Shown here piece after piece: positions 62,763-64,000 of a DNA stretch of 64,000 nucleotides (position 1 is the stretch's first letter; every line of letters begins with the position of its first letter). Source of the DNA: Apus apus (Eukaryota > Chordata > Aves > Apodiformes > Apodidae). The stretch is from positions 64,438,905-64,502,904 of the forward strand of contig NC_067312.1 of the NCBI RefSeq assembly GCF_020740795.1, read 5' to 3'. Under the pieces are notes generated by a model, which was given only the letters and a program-made list of their open reading frames with translations, was not told the DNA's origin and ran no database searches. A program made the translations under genes and the position numbers.

Positions 62763-64000
62763 TAGAATCATAGAATCATAGAATCCTAGGGGTTGGAAGG
62801 GACCTCGAAAGATCATCTAGTCCAACCCCCCTGCCAGAGCAGGGTCACCTAGAGTACATCACACAGGAAGGCGTCCAGGCGGGTTTTGAATGTCTCCAGC
62901 GAAGGAGACTCCACAACCTCTCTGGGCAGCCTGTTCCAGTGCTCTGTCACTCTTACAGTAAAAAAATTTTTCCTGATATTCATCTTAAACCTCCTATGCT
63001 CCAACTTGTATCCATTACCCCTTGTCCTATCACTGGTCTTCACTGAAAAAAGCTTAACTCCATCGTCTTGACACTCACCCTTTACATATTTGTAAACATT
63101 GATGAGGTCCCCCCTCAGTCTCCTTTTCTCCAAACTAAAGAGACCCAGCTCCCTCAGCCTTTCCTCATAAGGGAGATGTTCCACTCCCTTAATCATCCTT
63201 GTGGCTCTGCGCTGGACTCTTTCAAGCACTTCCCTGTCCTTCTTGAACTGAGGGGCCCAGAACTGGACACAATATTCCAGATGTGGCCTCACCAATGCAG
63301 AATAGAGGGGGAGGAGAACCTCTCTTGACCTACTAACCACACCCTTTCTAATACACCCCAGGATGCCATTGGCCTTCTTAGCCACAAGGGCACACTGCTG
63401 ACTCATGGTCATCCTCCTGTCTACCATGACCCCCAGGTCCCTTTCACCTACACTGCTCTCCAGCAGGTCAGCCCCCAACCTGTACTGGTGCATGGCGTTT
63501 TTCTTCCCCAAATGCAAAACTCTACACTTGCTCTTGTTAAACTTCATCAGGTTTTTCCCCGCCCAAGTCTCCAGCCTGTCTAAGTCTCTCTGAATGGCAG
63601 CACAGCCTTCTGGTGTGTCAGCCACTCCTCCCAGCTTGGTGTCATCAGCAAACTTGCTGAGGGTACATTCTGTGCCCTCATCCAGGTCGTTGATGAAGAT
63701 ATTGAACAACACCGGTCCCAGTACCGACCCCTGAGGGACTCCACTAGTCACAGGCCTCCAACTAGATTCTGCCCCATTGACTACAACTCTCTGACTTCTT
63801 CCTTTCAACCAGTTCTTGATCCACCTCACTGCCTGATCATCAAACCCATACTTGATCAACTTATCTACAAGGATGCTGTGGGAGACGGTGTCAAATGCTT
63901 TACTGAAATCAAGATAGACCACATCTACCGCTCTACCATCATCTATCCACCTAGTAATTTCCTCATAGAAGGCTATGAGGTTAGTCAAACATGACTTACC
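62763..64000 (-). mobile_element. CR1 LINE, young, runs off the right edge
   Basis: The 3' end at 62763 carries almost three tail repeats (ATTCTATG type) followed by the canonical CR1 3' untranslated region. The coding region above it is a single open frame up to the window edge, unlike the other CR1 copies here. Confidence 0.95.
62849..63988 (-). CDS. CR1 reverse transcriptase, C-terminal 379 codons (partial)
   Basis: This is an open frame with the reverse-transcriptase motifs in order: motif A in [18 protein letters not shown], the [20 protein letters not shown] region, the catalytic FADDTKLGG, then the thumb and C-terminal part ending [10 protein letters not shown] and a stop. The N-terminal endonuclease and the first reverse-transcriptase motifs lie outside the window. 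The ATG at 63988 is an internal methionine, not the start. No stop or frameshift interrupts it, which suggests recent insertion. Confidence 0.85.
   Translation of the reverse strand: MTNLIAFYEEITRWIDDGRAVDVVYLDFSKAFDTVSHSILVDKLIKYGFDDQAVRWIKNWLKGRSQRVVVNGAESSWRPVTSGVPQGSVLGPVLFNIFINDLDEGTECTLSKFADDTKLGGVADTPEGCAAIQRDLDRLETWAGKNLMKFNKSKCRVLHLGKKNAMHQYRLGADLLESSVGERDLGVMVDRRMTMSQQCALVAKKANGILGCIRKGVVSRSREVLLPLYSALVRPHLEYCVQFWAPQFKKDREVLERVQRRATRMIKGVEHLPYEERLRELGLFSLEKRRLRGDLINVYKYVKGECQDDGVKLFSVKTSDRTRGNGYKLEHRRFKMNIRKNFFTVRVTEHWNRLPREVVESPSLETFKTRLDAFLCDVL

Overview
The window looks like a bird nuclear chromosome, most likely a songbird. The grounds are several CR1 LINE copies with the typical short direct repeat at the 3' end, avian ERVL/ERVK-type LTRs and ERVL gag/pol debris, compact vertebrate introns, and exons that can be read directly as FNTA and FUT10. 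It contains no bacterial-type features.

Layout. 1-4488 (minus) holds the first six coding exons of FNTA, the shared alpha subunit of protein farnesyltransferase and geranylgeranyltransferase I. The remaining exons lie outside the left edge. Its CpG-island promoter (4240-5072) includes a G-rich minisatellite. 5073-7988 is a cluster of mobile elements: an ERVL-like LTR, a decayed CR1 and a second LTR-like block. 10190-11020 is a second CpG island. It probably carries the untranslated first exon of FUT10, whose four coding exons (12798-23653, plus) give a complete protein of 473 residues. The two housekeeping-type genes are therefore head to head. A fragment of ERVL pol and a CR1 sit in the last FUT10 intron. 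23654-29860 has no gene that I can support. 30021-32694 (minus) is the 5' LTR and broken gag region of an ERVL-type provirus.

The most striking structure is a large imperfect palindrome. The left arm, 36646-40869, and the right arm, 45505-49536, are inverted copies of each other around a 4.6 kb spacer. Each arm carries a complete gene for a 538-residue RING-finger protein, probably of the TOPORS-like family that birds carry in several copies. The two genes are transcribed away from each other, and each has a compact TATA promoter with two perfect CRE palindromes. At least 1.4 kb of the arms appears identical. The few protein differences cluster in the repeated C-terminus, and the arms differ by exactly one 192-bp tandem unit. 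The inner boundary of the left arm cuts through an LTR that is full length beside the right arm. This suggests that the right arm is the source and the left arm the copy.

To the right, 49537-54335 and 56591-62762 are non-coding as far as I can tell. A truncated CR1 lies at 54336-56590 (minus), and a young-looking CR1 with an open reverse-transcriptase frame runs off the right edge (62763-64000, minus). There is no operon logic here. The functional units are two single-copy genes and one inverted pair of RING genes, all embedded in transposon-derived DNA.
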